This document shows positions 36,728-49,690 of a stretch of 64,000 bases of DNA, in pieces. How positions within the stretch are numbered: the first letter of the stretch is position 1; every line of letters begins with the position of its first letter. The stretch comes from Fratercula arctica (taxonomy: Eukaryota > Chordata > Aves > Charadriiformes > Alcidae), in NCBI GenBank assembly GCA_947846985.1, contig CANTUZ010000002.1, positions 129,232,889 to 129,296,888 on the forward strand, given 5' to 3'. The position numbers were made by a program, and so were the translations under genes. The notes under the pieces are model-generated. The model saw nothing but the letters and a program-made list of their open reading frames with translations, ran no database searches and was not told the DNA's origin.

Positions 36728-37624
36728 CTGAAAGAGGAGTTTATAAAAATGTTGTATTTAGTGTAAGCTTGTTTGCCTTCTGGTCAGCTCAAAGACGATT
36801 TCAAATGGTTTGAGAGCAGTTTAACAAACCAAGGGAGAACTGCCCTCTCTCACTACAAAAAATACAACTTACAAGTTTCTCAAGCAGAAAGGTTTCCTCT
36901 GAAACAAGCAAAGGAGCATTTAAAAAGACATTACTTATTTTTTCCCAGTAGTCATGTTTTTGTTTCAAAAGGGGTTTGGGATATGAAGTTCAAAATAGAG
37001 GATTAACTGGTAGGGGGTGAGATTTGAACATTTACAAGTATCCTTCCTCATCATGTCAAGAATCCAAGGAGTATCAAATAATGACAGTGTATAAAAAAAT
37101 AAAACAGCTTAGACAGTTAAACCAAACAATCCATACTCCCTACCTCCTTGTGAAATTACAAAAGACAGCTGTAAGAAAAAATGCTGAATGAGTGGTTATG
37201 CTTTAAAAATTATTTGTGTTGGTAAGGCAAATACTACAAGACTGCAAAATATTCTTCAAGTCTCTCATTATGATGTACAAGAGAGGTGGTAAAAAAATCT
37301 TAGATTGCCAGACGAATGACTGAAGACTCTCTGCAGTGATTAGCCAAAAATATTTTTACATAGCTCCTGTATTGTCAACCAAATTGTATATTTTGGCACT
37401 AGACTGGATTTAAAACAAACAAGAAAATAATAAGAAAAGACAATACCTCCCCACTCCCCATCCGCAAACCCACAACAACACAGAATTACTGAATCAGAGT
37501 AGTTTGGTACTGACTTCTCTTCGCAAGAATAGCAACTTTGTCACTGTCTAACGATTATGAAAAATATGTGCACGTTAACAGTTTTTCTTTCTCTTTCCAC
37601 ATGTTCAGACATAAATGGTCTAAC
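36728..37624 (-). other. NCOA2: NCOA2 intron between start-codon and bHLH exons
   Basis: This 897-bp phase-2 intron has a GTTAGACC donor and a TTTCAG acceptor. I see only AT-rich unique sequence, with no repeat, RNA gene or convincing ORF. The short open frames on the plus strand here have no recognisable product. Confidence 0.9.
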
Positions 37625-37726
37625 CTGGGTCCAAGTTGATCGGGATCCTTGCGCTTTCTTGACTCTGCCCTGGATGGGTCAGAGGTATTTTCTCCCATCC
37701 CACTCATCTTGAACACATATCAGCAA
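37625..37726 (-). CDS. NCOA2: NCOA2 exon with start codon (residues 1-27, part of 28)
   Basis: The acceptor is a pyrimidine-rich tract ending TTTTAG just above 37726, followed by 19 nt of 5' UTR, the ATG at 37707-37705, 27 codons and two bases (AG) of Ser28. The donor GT lies at 37624-37623. The peptide begins [20 protein letters not shown], with a basic RKRK cluster at residues 17-20 that fits the N-terminal nuclear-localisation signal of p160 coactivators. The start is chosen because it matches the known NCOA2 N-terminus, has A at -3, and is followed by an uninterrupted frame into the bHLH exon. After RKRK this copy reads DP where I recall ECP in human, one residue shorter. Coding nucleotides are 37625-37707. 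Confidence 0.97.
37704..37718 (-). promoter_or_regulatory. Four-codon upstream ORF overlapping the NCOA2 start codon
   Basis: Reading the minus strand from 37718 gives ATG TGT TCA AGA TGA (Met-Cys-Ser-Arg-stop). The TGA shares two bases with the NCOA2 ATG in the tetranucleotide ATGA. The upstream ATG has G at -3 and T at +4, a moderate context; the main ATG has A at -3 and A at +4. It lies in the same exon, 11 nt before the main start, so every transcript using this acceptor should carry it. Overlapping stop/start pairs are known to permit leaky scanning or termination-reinitiation. Whether it affects NCOA2 translation is inference. Confidence 0.6.
37708..37726 (-). other. NCOA2: Proximal 5' UTR segment of NCOA2
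   Basis: These are nineteen transcribed but non-coding bases between the splice acceptor and the start codon. The acceptor shows that at least one further non-coding exon lies upstream. I could not recognise it in 37727-64000, because non-coding exons carry no reading-frame signal. The segment contains an upstream ATG, annotated separately. Confidence 0.85.
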
Positions 37727-40700
37727 CTAAAAGGAAGAAAGTGCAAGAAAGGGTTATGGTGGAAAAAGTCATGAATTCTTTGTTCACATTTCTAAGTTTA
37801 TTGTTCCGTGCTTAACTCAGTTTGTACTTGGCAAATCTATCATTTGAAATAGAGTTTGTTTGAAAGGTACCAATAAAAATACTATGTTTATGACCCCACA
37901 AAACGCTATACAAAACTCCTTCAGAAGAAAATTTGTGGTGGGCAAGTAAAATGTTACCATCTCTTTGATTGTTACCAGTTATGTAAGAACAGATAAGTAC
38001 GTTTTGTGCCTGGGTTGCTGAATTTTCATGGCAATTTTGCAAGGTTGAATGAGGAAAGACAAAGGAAAAGTCATAGTGCCACACAACAAGAAAAACACAA
38101 CAGAATTGAAATAGATGAAATGAAACATGTATCGAAGCTACACAAAAAGGTAGCACATGCAGCTTTAGCTAAAAATCAGAAGACAATGCTTGCACAAGTA
38201 CACGTACAGTATCATAGAAACAGAACATCTGTCAACACTAGAGATCACTGAGGAACTGGTAAATATTTTGTACATACAATCTACCTCATAAGGAAAATAA
38301 CTTGTCACGCTATCGTGTTAAAAGAACACTAGCTTATTATAATGTGTGCAATAAACGGCCCATGGAAATCCTGCCCTGCTCCTGGCTGTCTGTTGTCTTG
38401 TGCACCACAGGAGCACACGAAACTCGCCTGCCCCTGATTACATACCCCTCAATAGGTACCGATATTCTAGAGGCAGAAAACGCCATTACAAAGGGCACAG
38501 GTAGATGAGGGAAATGACAAAAAAGTTCATGCAATACAGGGCAGTCCTAGCTCACCATCTGCCTAGCTGCTGCCAGTTTTGTAAGAATCATGGCAGAGAG
38601 ACGCTGCCAGACCTTTCAGAGAGCTCCTGTATTGTTTGGGATTAACAGAAAAAGAAACACAAGGGCCATGAAGGAGGTAAGTATCTCCAGGAGGTGATTA
38701 ATACCATGCTAAAATAAGAGCTGGAGCCCGTAATTCCACGATCACTTCACACCAGCCTAAAATGGAAATCAGGTATCAAAACAAGGGGGTCCACCACCTC
38801 CTCCAAGACCTTCATTTCTGCCCCACCAGTTCCCTTCCCTCTGCTGGCCCATTCAGCCATGCATTGCACTCACTGAGGGAACTGCTGGGGGTTAAAACTG
38901 CAATCCCCTTCTCTTTTTCTTTTTGACACTGTAAAAATTCTGGCAGATAGAGTTTGTGGTGGCAACAGATGTTCACACTGTAAATCTTACTTTTCCCAAT
39001 GCACTGGCTGAATGAAGATACGGGCAGAAACAGCCGGGAGAGTGAGAGCTACGCAGTTCTGCAGGGATGCTGAGACAGGCTACGTACTGAAACATGAGCA
39101 AACAAACGAAGACTTGCAGCCTTCTCAGATTCAGAACTGAACACCATCTAACATTTTTCTGAAAATATTTTCTTTTTAACCAGTTTGTGGAGAAAGTGGA
39201 GTCATTTCCTTTCTTGAGACACTGGTCAAGTTTCCTGAAAAACACTAGATCATCCCTGAAACATATAGCTCCCAGTTGGTCTTTGACATGTATGGTATCA
39301 GATCCTATTTGAAAAATACCTGGATTATCTTTTTATCAATTGTCTATACACATATATGTTTATCTACATGTATGTACATACTGCCAACGTTTTGAGAACA
39401 ACCCACTTCAAGAAAAGCAAGAAGGCCCTGGTTCTGGAGCGGGGCAGAGCTGAGCTCTCAAAGGGAAGATGTACATCACAAATGCCACCATTCTGTACTT
39501 GCCGGGGAATGCCCAGGGACCCCAATCAGGACATTCACAGGGCCACACCAACGCTGACCTTACTGCAGAGCGTGAAACACCTACCACAGCCTCCAGCGTG
39601 GCCTACGACACTGGCTGTTCCTTAACAACTACATATCTTCACTGATTTCTAGTCCCAGCAGTCACTCACGTCCTAATTTATCTAAATACAAACTAGAAAT
39701 ATACATTTGTCTGATTGGCTAGGAGCTAAACATCTTCTTGAAAATACGCAATTTCACAAGTATGCAACAGTAGAGCTCCAAGGAAGGAGCAATACACTAT
39801 TAAAAAAACTGTGATGATAATTAAAGAGAAGTTGTGAGGAGACAGTAGCTCCTGGCCTCTGCCAGTCGGAAAGCTGGATCTGTCCTTGGGGCTCTGTTCC
39901 AATGACTAAATTTTTCACTGACCGGGGTGAGAAAAAATCATCAGCATGATGAAAGCCGTACATTCCCGAGATCATCTGATCTCAGAGACAGACTCAGATG
40001 GTAACCTAAAGCTCAGAAGAAAAATCAGGCTGGGGAATCCCTTAGTTTCTTACGTTTACCAAGTAATACCTGATTGGTTAACTATTTTTCTTGAGAAGAG
40101 CAAGCAGAAGAATTAATGAAAACCTGACAAGCATTTAACAGTCGCCCTCTCCGCCAAGAGTAGTAACAATTAAAGCCGGGGTAAGCATTCTGGGGGAACA
40201 CCCCCCTCCACTCTCCCTTCGTCCCCAAGAAAGTAAATAGGAACAGTTATTGACAGTTTTCCCAGGTACTCTGTCAGGCTTACTCCAAAGGGAAATTTAT
40301 TTTTGCAGGAATCAAAGTTTCACTGATGGGTCCACCAATGCATAGCTCAGTTCTTGCATTCACACTGATGCTATTCTGTAGGAATTCCGCTGGCTCTACA
40401 ATACCAGCCTTTGGAGATCACATTAAAACTAACCTCCCACCATAAACATCTGAACTTCATCCTTCTGTATTTAAGAGAACAAAAGTAGTACCATTATTAT
40501 CAAACTAGCACCTGCTGTTCCCCATACTAAACACAGTAATTGGGCATAAACAAAATATTTATTTATTATTAGTATTATTTTATTTTATTTGCACTTACAG
40601 GTCATTACCTCTTTTTCTCAGCAGTATTATCAGTTTGTTCTTAGAATGAGTTACCCATTTCGTTTAACTCATCATAAAGGTTTTCTGGAAATCTACCACC

Positions 40701-43634
40701 TACTACCATGTTTGCTTTCTGCTCTCCCTATGTCTTAATTAAAAACCACATTTTATACCTCAAAGATCTGCATAGGCTCTGCAGCTCCTGTGCTGTAGGT
40801 GCCAGTGCTCTAGAGCAGAATGCAAAATCCAGAGTTATGTACCTTGGAAACTGGAGAGCTAGACAGAAGATACTAAGTCAATCTAAAAAATCTCACGCAC
40901 TAAAATGAAAGTCACTCAGCAGTATCCAGTACACAGTACTAAAATCAAAATTATGTGCCCCCAAGCTCTGCCTCCCTAGGGGTTTAGGGGCTAACTGGTA
41001 TAGGTAAAGTTCTGCTATTCCCTTGGGATTCAGAAACTAAAATCCTCTCCTGAGTTACAAGAAATGAGGAGGAATCACCTTTTAGAAGCTGTGGATAGAT
41101 AATCTGCTGCCCTGCTCTTCCATAATACTACGTACCAACTAAAATGGACAGAAACTAGGCAATGGAGATTAAGTTCCCTGTTTACAGAGAGCTTTCAAGC
41201 CTGTATTTTTCAACACACAGGACAGCCTCCTAGGTGGTAGGCAACCTGCTTGCCAAAACTGGATGTTTACGAAGCAAACAGGGCAAGGTTAGTTAACTCT
41301 TGCAGTGCAATAGGAATCATTAGGTGTGCAGCCCATACCAACCAAACTCACAGGTAAGTAGTTCAAACACTGTGTCAAGACATAAGGGACTGAGGTTTGA
41401 ATCCCTTAGGCTGAGGAGGAGGAGAGCAAACCCACATCTCCCATTTCTCAGCAATGACTCTAACAAGTTGAGTCAAAGAGGTGAGCATCCTCCCAGTTTC
41501 CTCACGTCTTTTAAAAAGAAAGCAGCTATTTCAATTTTTTTTTACATGAGCTAATTCACATTCAAGATCTATGCATACTACTAGATGAACATCTCTGGAG
41601 GATCTAGGAACCTCTGCAAATTTAATGCAGCTTAAGCAAGGAACTAAAACCACATTTTTCAGAAGAAATTACTTCTGGGCACATGTAGTACCAAAGAGCA
41701 GGCGCTCAGGAAACTTTCAAGTAAAAAGGGGAAAACCTCATGAATTTAGATTGAATTGATAGACGAATTTTAGACGTGCAAAGGTATGTGGGTCAGGAGC
41801 AGTTGAATTGCCTACAGTGGTTCCTAGTTCAGCCCTAACTCCCTCTCAGAATCTCTTGGTTATTCATTATTACTAAGGGTTTTATAATACACAAAATTTC
41901 GTAACATTAAATAAAATAGTATTTTTAAACAAGATCATTTAGGAACTTTTACAGTTGCTATAAATATTCTTAGCTTCCTGAAATACACGAATAGCTTCTC
42001 AGACCAAAAACCAAAACTCCCAAACTTGAAGTCTGAATTTTTCCAGGAAACATGACAATTCAAAACTGATGCCACTGCGAGTAGAATGACAAGTTAGAGG
42101 CTCAAAGTTTTACTCCAATAAACCTCCCCTATAGGGAACTACCTTAGATTAGAAAGCAGCATTCGTCCTGCTCCTCTGATCTTTTTATACATCTCTGCAG
42201 GAATTTCCAAGAAAGAAGAAAGATAAAGAAATCGAACAGTTTGGTTCATTTAGTGCTTTAGAAGAAATGGAAAAGTAATATTAGCTCTACCATATGTCTT
42301 CTGAAACAAAAATCAGGGAAATGTGGGTAAGGCTTATTCAGCGTGGTATAGAATAGGAAAAGGGTTAACTCAGTTGTGAATGAGTAAAAACAAACCCAGC
42401 AGTAATCACTGCACCGAGGAGAGAGAGACGGAGACATATGAAATAGCATCATGATATGTCAGCTGCTGAACTTAACTGATTTTTATTTGAAAGAAAATGT
42501 CTTGCAAAGCCGAATTTGATTGAATACGTGTCTTGCAGAATGAACTGTCATGCAAGACCAGGCACTCCTTTTTTTATTGTGTAAGTTGCCTGGGAGTTGT
42601 ACTGCACTCCAAAATACAAACACAACATCCCATTATGGGATCAGTATTTTGCCTTCAGAGGCAGTAGCAGATTTTTCTGCTCAATATATATTAAGGTTTT
42701 TTCCATTTGTCCTACAAAAAAACCTACAACGATAACAAAGGGCTGAACTTCTAATGCTGACTCAGGTGCCTCTCAAGCTTCAATTCCACTGGGCATCAAT
42801 GAGGAGCAACGGAGCAATGGAAAGATAAATACACTCACTGCAGCATTTTCATACCAGGAAGGAGATAATTAGAGAAGCAGAGTTGTTATTACTAAAAATA
42901 CCTAAAGAACGAATTTTAGGCTCCAGCAGATGACCTGTACCAACAGGACATCTCAGGTAAGTAAATACTTTCTTTGCATTTACATTTAGCACCAGAAGCA
43001 TTTTTTCCTGCGCTCTGTTTCACTACCACAGGCCAAGCATCCAAAAAACTTGTAGACAAAATCTGTCTAATTTTTCCAATTGTTAAGTGTAAATCACTAA
43101 CTCTGAAAAATTAAATGAATAAACTCTTGGGCAGTATATGCTAGTAATTACAGTCATTGAGACCTAACCAGTTTCTACCAGATGTTGGGAGATTGAAAAG
43201 ACAGAGCCTGAAATAGGCTTCAATTCATTTTTTCTTGCTATCAGTAACAAAACAATGGTTTCTGCTCTCGTCATGACAGCACATCCTCCTTCACATCCTC
43301 CACCAGCAACCGCTCTGAGAGTATGCAGAGAGACTTAACCTAATTATAAAGCAACAGTAAACATGATATTTTTACAAGACATTCATCTTTCAAAGGGGAA
43401 AAAATACAACAATGTAAGCCCAAAAATAAAACACATGGGAGAAAAAAAAAGAAAAACTGAGGCCTCGTGAAGGAGGAGAGAGAAAAAAAATAGAGCACGA
43501 ATCAGCTGCATGAATTTGTAACATCTTCTCCACTCCTCAAACGCCACAAAGGAACATGGCACGCAGAGTAAGCCTTCCAGCCTGATTCTCAGCATCAGTG
43601 AATCCAGTTAATCATCCAGAGTCAATGTAGAAGA

Positions 43635-43661
43635 AGATAATGTGCATTTTATCTCTTATCA
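43635..43661. promoter_or_regulatory. Cluster of three GATA-type motifs
   Basis: AGATAA (43635-43640), TTATCT (43649-43654) and CTTATCA (43655-43661) occur within 27 bp, the last two in inverted orientation. Flanking sequence to about 43740 is of mixed composition without a repeat and could be a conserved element. The motifs are short, so chance clustering is possible. Confidence 0.3.
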
Positions 43662-44688
43662 GGGCAGGCCATCTTCCAAACAAGGCCTGTTAAACTGTCA
43701 GATTTATTATAAGCCTAACAAATGCAGTTAAAGAATAAATGAGGATTACACCTTCAAAGCTGCTATTTCAATCTGAAAAGCAGCAAACAAAAGGTAAAGT
43801 ACCATATAGTGGACAATCAGGTAGCAGTACTATACTACCACCCTTACAGCACACCAACACATGCATTTAGTGTAGATTCAACTGATAAATACAGAAGTGA
43901 TTTATTAAAGCTGCTGTTTTATTGAGTAATAAACAGAAAAAAATACTGTTTACTGACCAAAAACATTACAAGTCAGTGAAAAGTTTGGCAATCATTTTCT
44001 CTTAACAGCCCAATTTAAAAATATAAACAGCTCGTATTCCTGCGGTTAATTATAAACTCAGACATACATCCATTATAATTCATAGCTTTTTCCTGTGAAG
44101 TTCTCATGACTAGAAACTTTCAGTCTCGGTTTCAAAATTACTGATGCACTCCGTGTAGCGTTAATTCTGGTAGAAGCCAGAGGAAAGTTGGAAGTCACAT
44201 GTAACTTCTGATTCTTCACATTTTTTCCTGCTTATGAACTCTTTTTTCACCGGCTCCATTTCTGAATCGGAAAATATTTAATATTGATACATACTGCAAT
44301 CTTCAGCCCTTTTGAAGACGGCAATACTTGCTAGCCACTTTCCCAGGCCTCGAAAGGAAATCGCTGTCAGAGGCAGGATAAGATACTACATCAGAGACTG
44401 GAGCCACTGGAGTTTAAGGCCAACCTTTTATTGGTGAGCCACAGCAGTTCAAGAGGAAGGGTTGCTTTCACTCCCAGCACTTTTCATTGTGGCACCCGTC
44501 AGAATCCCAACCAGCTAATTGAGCCCACACGCACCGCACTGCGCTCAGCAAAGCTCAGCCTCCTCGCATGCAAACTCTCTCTTGCCCAAGTATTTCAACA
44601 GATCCAGAGCGCCGTGGATAAAGGCTTTGGAAATGAGTACAGAAACAGAGGTGAAAATCAAGGGAAATAAAAGGAGGAGGACAAAAAG

Positions 44689-44703
44689 AAAAAAAAAAAA
44701 AAA
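44689..44703. repeat. Poly-A run (15 A)
   Basis: This run ends a purine-rich stretch of about 50 bp (AAAAGGAGGAGGACAAAAAG precedes it). Confidence 0.9.
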
Positions 44704-46396
44704 GAGACTGTATTGTCTGGTAAGATTAAATTAAAGCAAGAGATCCACCACTAAAAAGTTTGACAGAAAAGCAAGTTAAAGATATATTAAACCATCCTCC
44801 TACACCCCTGGTATACATAAGCCACATGTTCTGCATCCAACTACTATATCCATCCTTCATCACTGAGCACCTGGAATTGGGATATATACCCCAAATGGAA
44901 TAATGCCAGTCTGCCACAATAAGCAAGATGTCCAGTACCTCAGCTGGTGATAGTAACCTCGTATTAAAAATAGGAATTAACTTCTTCAAGGGTATGCTTT
45001 TTTCCTGAAGCAGCACTACCACTTTCACTAGGGAAGGAACTGCCTAAAATCTTTGCCACCTTGCAACAGTCGTGCAGTATAAAGCAAAAACAGAAAACAG
45101 AGCTGCTATGAGGAAGGTGGCAGCGACACGCTGGAACACCCGAGTCACCTTTAAAGGACTTGTACTAAAATCTTACGTGCACCTGTAGCCCTTTCTATCT
45201 GAAAATAACACTTGTTACTTAGAAGATACAATTTCATTTGAAAGAAAGCCTATTACAGGTAACATTAAAACAAGATTTATGGTAATATTTACTAACCTCT
45301 ACTTTATTTTTGAACTCCACAAACTAGAACTAGGAAAAGGAACATAATTTCCTAGGAAACGCTATTGAGCCCATGTATAAAAAAACAGAAAACTGTCTCC
45401 AACGTCTACTACTCACATTTTTGCTCAGTCTACAAAAAGCCGTAACAAACTATAAACAAATGTTTAAGCCAAAGGCTCCTTCCTCAACAATCTCTTTTCC
45501 CTTACTCCTGTGTAATGGCTTTAGAGTGGTGTGTTAGACAGTAAGAAGAAGACATATTCCATTTGCAGCCTGAAAGCCAATAATGCTCATGAATTTTTTA
45601 GCTGAAAGACACTTCAAGATGCCACTGGGAAGGCCATCTAATAAACACATTAGGCTGCAAATGGGCGGCAGCAGCTCTTTAACACATGCTGTAACAATCA
45701 GATAAATGGCTAATGTTAATGTTCTGTTTTACAGACTGGTATTTAATAGGACTTTCTTTAAAATCCACCTAAATCTTGAAGGAGAAGGAGGTTTTTCTCA
45801 GCAACTCAAAACCACAGGTTTGAGAAACCCCCAGTTCCCGCTTGAGACTTTGCAAAACCCCCTCCAGGCTGACCCCAGCACTGTGAGATGGCTCCTACCT
45901 TCTGTATTCCCATAGGCTAAGGCTCTTAACAGAGCCACTCACTCACTCAGCTGCTTACGGATTAGCCTACGTCAGCCACCTCTAATATGCCCAGGAATAG
46001 CGAGACTAGGCTTTAATAAGCCAACAGAGAAAAAATATCAGACAAAGAAAGTACCATTTTTGATATAACATACAAGAGGTTTGCTCCATTTCCACTTTTA
46101 AAGACAAAAAGGTCTGCTTTCACCAAAACGTTGTCAAAGAGGAGACAGGTGGTACTAGTGCAAAAAATTGTGTTCAAGACTCTGTATCGTAATTTCAGTT
46201 TTGGGATTCTACCTCTCTCTTGTTATCAAGAATTGTTTCTAATTCTTAATGCTCATGGACAAAAGAAATGCAGCTTAATACCACTAAAGCTCCCCTTAAA
46301 ACACCAGATCAAAAAACAAAACACAATGCCAGAAAGTTATTTGTATATATGCCAGTCACTCGTGCATCCTTTCGTTTGTGGTGGGTAGCTAGGTTT

Positions 46397-46530
46397 AAAA
46401 AAAGAAAAAAGAAAAAAGAAAAAAAAAAAGAAAAAAAGAAAAAAGGAAAAAAAGAAAAAAGAAAAAAGAGAAAAGAAAAAAAGAAGAGAAAAGAAAAAAG
46501 AAAGAAAACGAAAAAGAAAAGAAAACAAAA
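46397..46530. repeat. Long A/G homopurine tract
   Basis: From 46397 to 46508 every base is A or G (112 nt), mostly AAAAAG units of varying length. One C interrupts at 46509 and the purine pattern then resumes to about 46530. Such mirror-like tracts can form triplex DNA and vary in length. The lysine-rich and phenylalanine-rich open frames across it are composition artefacts. Confidence 0.97.
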
Positions 46531-49325
46531 GTCATTCTAGAACCATTTAGCCTTTTAGGTTGCATTTGAAAAGCATCAAACTATGGCTGCAGAAAATATT
46601 AAGCCTCCAAGCAAGCATTTTCACTGGCAAAGAAGGACTCCAAATTCTCACATAAGATGTTTATTTAATCTGGAGTTTTTCTTATAGTTCACAATTATTA
46701 ACAACTTTACTTACAAGACTGCTTTAGAAGCGTAGTATTTCAAATCTACTGAGATTTAAAGTAAAACTTTGTGAATAGCATAGCTGAGAAATGAAGCAAA
46801 TCTAACAACATAGAAAAGGATAATATTATAGGAAACTTTGTATTTAAATAGCTTTCATTTCCAATTGATAGTACTTCTGGAACAGTGAGTTAAGCATATT
46901 TTAAGTCCTACTGAATCCTTTTCTGCCAATCTCAGTTTCAAAACTGCTATTTGTCCACTTAAATTCCCACCCCAACTTTCCCCTGCAAAACCACCAAAGA
47001 GCAAGGGGAAAACCCGACCAGAGAGTGGGGAAGAGTGAAACAACTCCTCTCACAAGTGTAAGGCGCCGTGGAAAACCTCAGATCCAGGAACGTTTTCTAC
47101 TCTCATAAATATAACTGATACAAATGTATACATTACTTACAATACCAGTAAGCTTATACAGTTCAGTATGATTTTCAAGATGCCTATCTCAGCAGTGATA
47201 AAAATATGACTGATCACAATAGACAAAGGCATTTACGCATCTCTGTGGCATGGGCATGCCTACATGAGGATTGCACTCCAGCTAACTGCCTGTCAAGTAC
47301 CAGTCTGTTTACTTTAGATAAAACATATCCCATTAACAAAAAGCTCAGGAAACTGGGTTCCATAAGGGTAAAAAGTAAAAAGCAGAGGGCAAGCCAGAGA
47401 GCACAGCATCGTGTTTCTGCATCAGATGTATACAGCAAGTAATACATAGAGTTATCGAACCTATACGTAGAGATATCAAACCTATCATATTTGATTTTGA
47501 GTTCCGTCACTTATCAACCTCAGTTTCAAAGACTTCACGCAGCTAGAGAGGTGTCCATCCTCCTGGTCACTGGGATCAACTTAGCGTCTCTACACGCTCA
47601 GATGTGGTGTGCAATCCAAGCTTGCGTTGGAGCCTCAGCAAGAGATGCTTGTGTTGCGTGCCACCTTTTCACAGCTCTAACCTGGTCCTCAAAATAATGT
47701 TCCTTCAGTCACGGAGTAGATACTGTTACTGGAAACGCATGATCTTACTGAAATTTTTGCTGCAGTTCAGAAAGCCCAGCTCTATGTGTCTTCTCCGGTG
47801 CCTAATCAAAAAGTGAACTCATGGTTCTGACTTTCACATAGCTGCAGCACTAAGAGGGTTTGTTCTTCTCTTCTACCCAACCACCTATTACTAGGAAGCA
47901 TATTGAAACTTCAGGGTATTCTTTCGAATGCTAAGCATTGAATTAAAACTCTGATCTGCAGGAAGCGTACCTAAACATTATCTAAAGCATTTCTACACAT
48001 TTTGACATTGTTACCATGTTGAATGAATAATCTACTCCACACATATCTACAAGATACACTTACATACTCCACACTTCCTTCTAAAATACTGAGATGCTCT
48101 CATAAGCATGCATTTAGTTTAACACTGTATAACAATAAAGTTTCAATTTAAGAATCATTAATTCAAGTTTCTTTCTTCCAGAAGGCTGCAAGTTAACAAC
48201 AGACCAAAGTCAAACATACTTATATTCAAGTTAAATAAACGCTAGTACTCAGCTCCACAAATGGCCGTGGCCATAGTAGTGTTAACAGCTGGCTATGAGG
48301 TGAATTTGACTTCACATTGATGTCCTCTGTCAATCAGGGATGTGGCTGGTGCCCACACAAGGTTCAAAACCCTGCACCGCTTCTTGAAACTGTACAACCA
48401 AGTCATCCTCTTCAGGACCATGCCTGCCTTACCCATCCTCTCTGCCTCTGTAATGCATTTAGAGCATCTCCCCTGGGAAACTCGGTGTCCTCCTCAGCCT
48501 AAGGTGGCTTACCTCAGCTCTGGTCCCAGAGGGTGCCCTGCAACAAGGATGCAGTCCTGGATGCTACGGGAGAGATCATCTGAGGTTTGCCCTCTATTAC
48601 TAGCCCATGTTTGCATGAGCAGGTAGCTCCCTCGGCAGGTGCTTCCCGCTGATACTGGTACCCATGCCAGCGTCATCCATTTATATTGGAGCAGCAGTGT
48701 ACAGGTGGGAAGTAGAAACAACTTTATTGCTCTTTTCTTATTACACTTGGAAGACCAACCAATTTAATACATGCTTTTTGAGAGAATACAGCTATGTGCA
48801 CAAGATAATACTTGTATCTTCTCCCAACATGCAGAATTACAGTTTTGTACTTAATAAAAATGTGTGTGAGATGTATGTTAAACTCTTGGCTAAGGCACTG
48901 AGAGTACTAGCTACGCACCTTGTTACTAAGCACAAAAATAAAAACTAATAGAATAAATTATGTCAGAGCCACACACAAGTGTCTTGCACTCATAAAGTAT
49001 GTTTAACTGGATAAAAATTAAACATCCATAGTAGCCTGTACACCCTAATCAAATACATTCTTAATACATCCACGAGTTTAAAAACTGACCTGTGAACACG
49101 AGTAATAATTACTAATTACTTCAAATTTCATGTCTGTCTTCATTCATACTCTTCTATTTGCTTTAGTAAAATACTGCAATCAGCAATTACAAAAGAAGAT
49201 GAAAGTTTAATTGTCATTTTAAAGCATTTCAAAGGAAAGCACAACTCATAAAAATCTTGTTGCTTTAGTTAGTCAACTGCCAAGGAATAAAACCTTGTGG
49301 ACATAAGCTTTGTACCCACAAGTGT

Positions 49326-49356
49326 GTGCGTATATATATACACGCATATATATGAA
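49326..49356. repeat. TA/CG alternating purine-pyrimidine tract
   Basis: It reads GTGCGTATATATATACACGC followed by ATATATATGA. The alternating purine-pyrimidine sequence is nearly palindromic and could extrude a cruciform. Confidence 0.7.
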
Positions 49357-49378
49357 TATAGACTATGCCCAAATAAAA

Positions 49379-49690
49379 CATACATATGAATGGCTGTATG
49401 AGTTAAATGGAAGAGACATTTAGCTAGTGGCTAGTCTGTCACGGAAGCTATTAGCCGATGCCTCAGGAAAAAGTACAAGGCAGCTGCAGAACGATCCTTC
49501 CCCCTGATACCTCCTCTCTCTGCCTCTGACAATCAGCGGTTCAAGCTTAGCTGTGGTGTTGCCGTCCCTCCTCCTCCCTCTGAACCTATGTTGTGCCTAA
49601 TTCCTTCTTAAATCCATATATACTTTTGGCCTCCACAACGCTTACAGGCAACACCCTATAAGCTTTACCACAGCTCCCTTAACAGCAGAA
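49379..49690 (-). mobile_element. Ancient CR1 LINE 3' end
   Basis: The minus strand reads GTGGAGGCCAAAAGTATATA, GGATTTAAGAAGGAATTAGG, then CTTGTACTTTTTCCTGAGGC, and ends with CATACAGCCATTCATATGT. This order (GTGGAGGCCAAAAG, GGATT.AA.AAGG.ATTAG, TTTTCCTGA.GCATC, ATGGCCATTC.TATGT) is the 3' end of old CR1 elements widespread in turtles and archosaurs. Many substitutions and small insertions indicate great age. It lies upstream of the start-codon exon. Confidence 0.65.

Larger units (their letters stand above)
1..37726 (-). other. NCOA2: NCOA2 gene, 5' coding half (partial locus)
   Basis: Nine minus-strand exons splice into one frame of 1856 coding nucleotides (618 codons plus 2 nt). The product is a p160 steroid-receptor coactivator. 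In the family, the nuclear protein binds ligand-loaded nuclear receptors through LXXLL motifs and recruits CBP/p300 and arginine methyltransferases. Only the N-terminal nuclear-localisation segment, bHLH, PAS-A/PAS-B region and the beginning of the Ser/Thr-rich middle are in the window. NCOA2 rather than NCOA1 or NCOA3 is chosen from the N-terminus [15 protein letters not shown] and from the PAS sequences, which match my memory of human NCOA2 nearly residue for residue. All eight internal introns have GT...AG ends. The gene continues past base 1, and its promoter and non-coding first exon(s) were not identified. Confidence 0.98.

Noticed and set aside
40770..40910. Segment translating as NAKSRVMYLGN, reminiscent of the CR1 ORF2 motif (AKC.VMHLG)
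   Set aside because: The match covers only about 12 residues and the flanks do not continue as CR1; too weak to call.
44330..44400. CTGTCAGAGGCAGGATAAGA, resembling the CTGTCAGAGACAGGATACTG block of old CR1
   Set aside because: A single 20-base similarity without the expected neighbours; left unannotated.
46268..46540. Lysine-rich and phenylalanine-rich open frames across 46268-46540 on both strands
   Set aside because: They are translations of a homopurine/homopyrimidine tract and have no protein character beyond composition.
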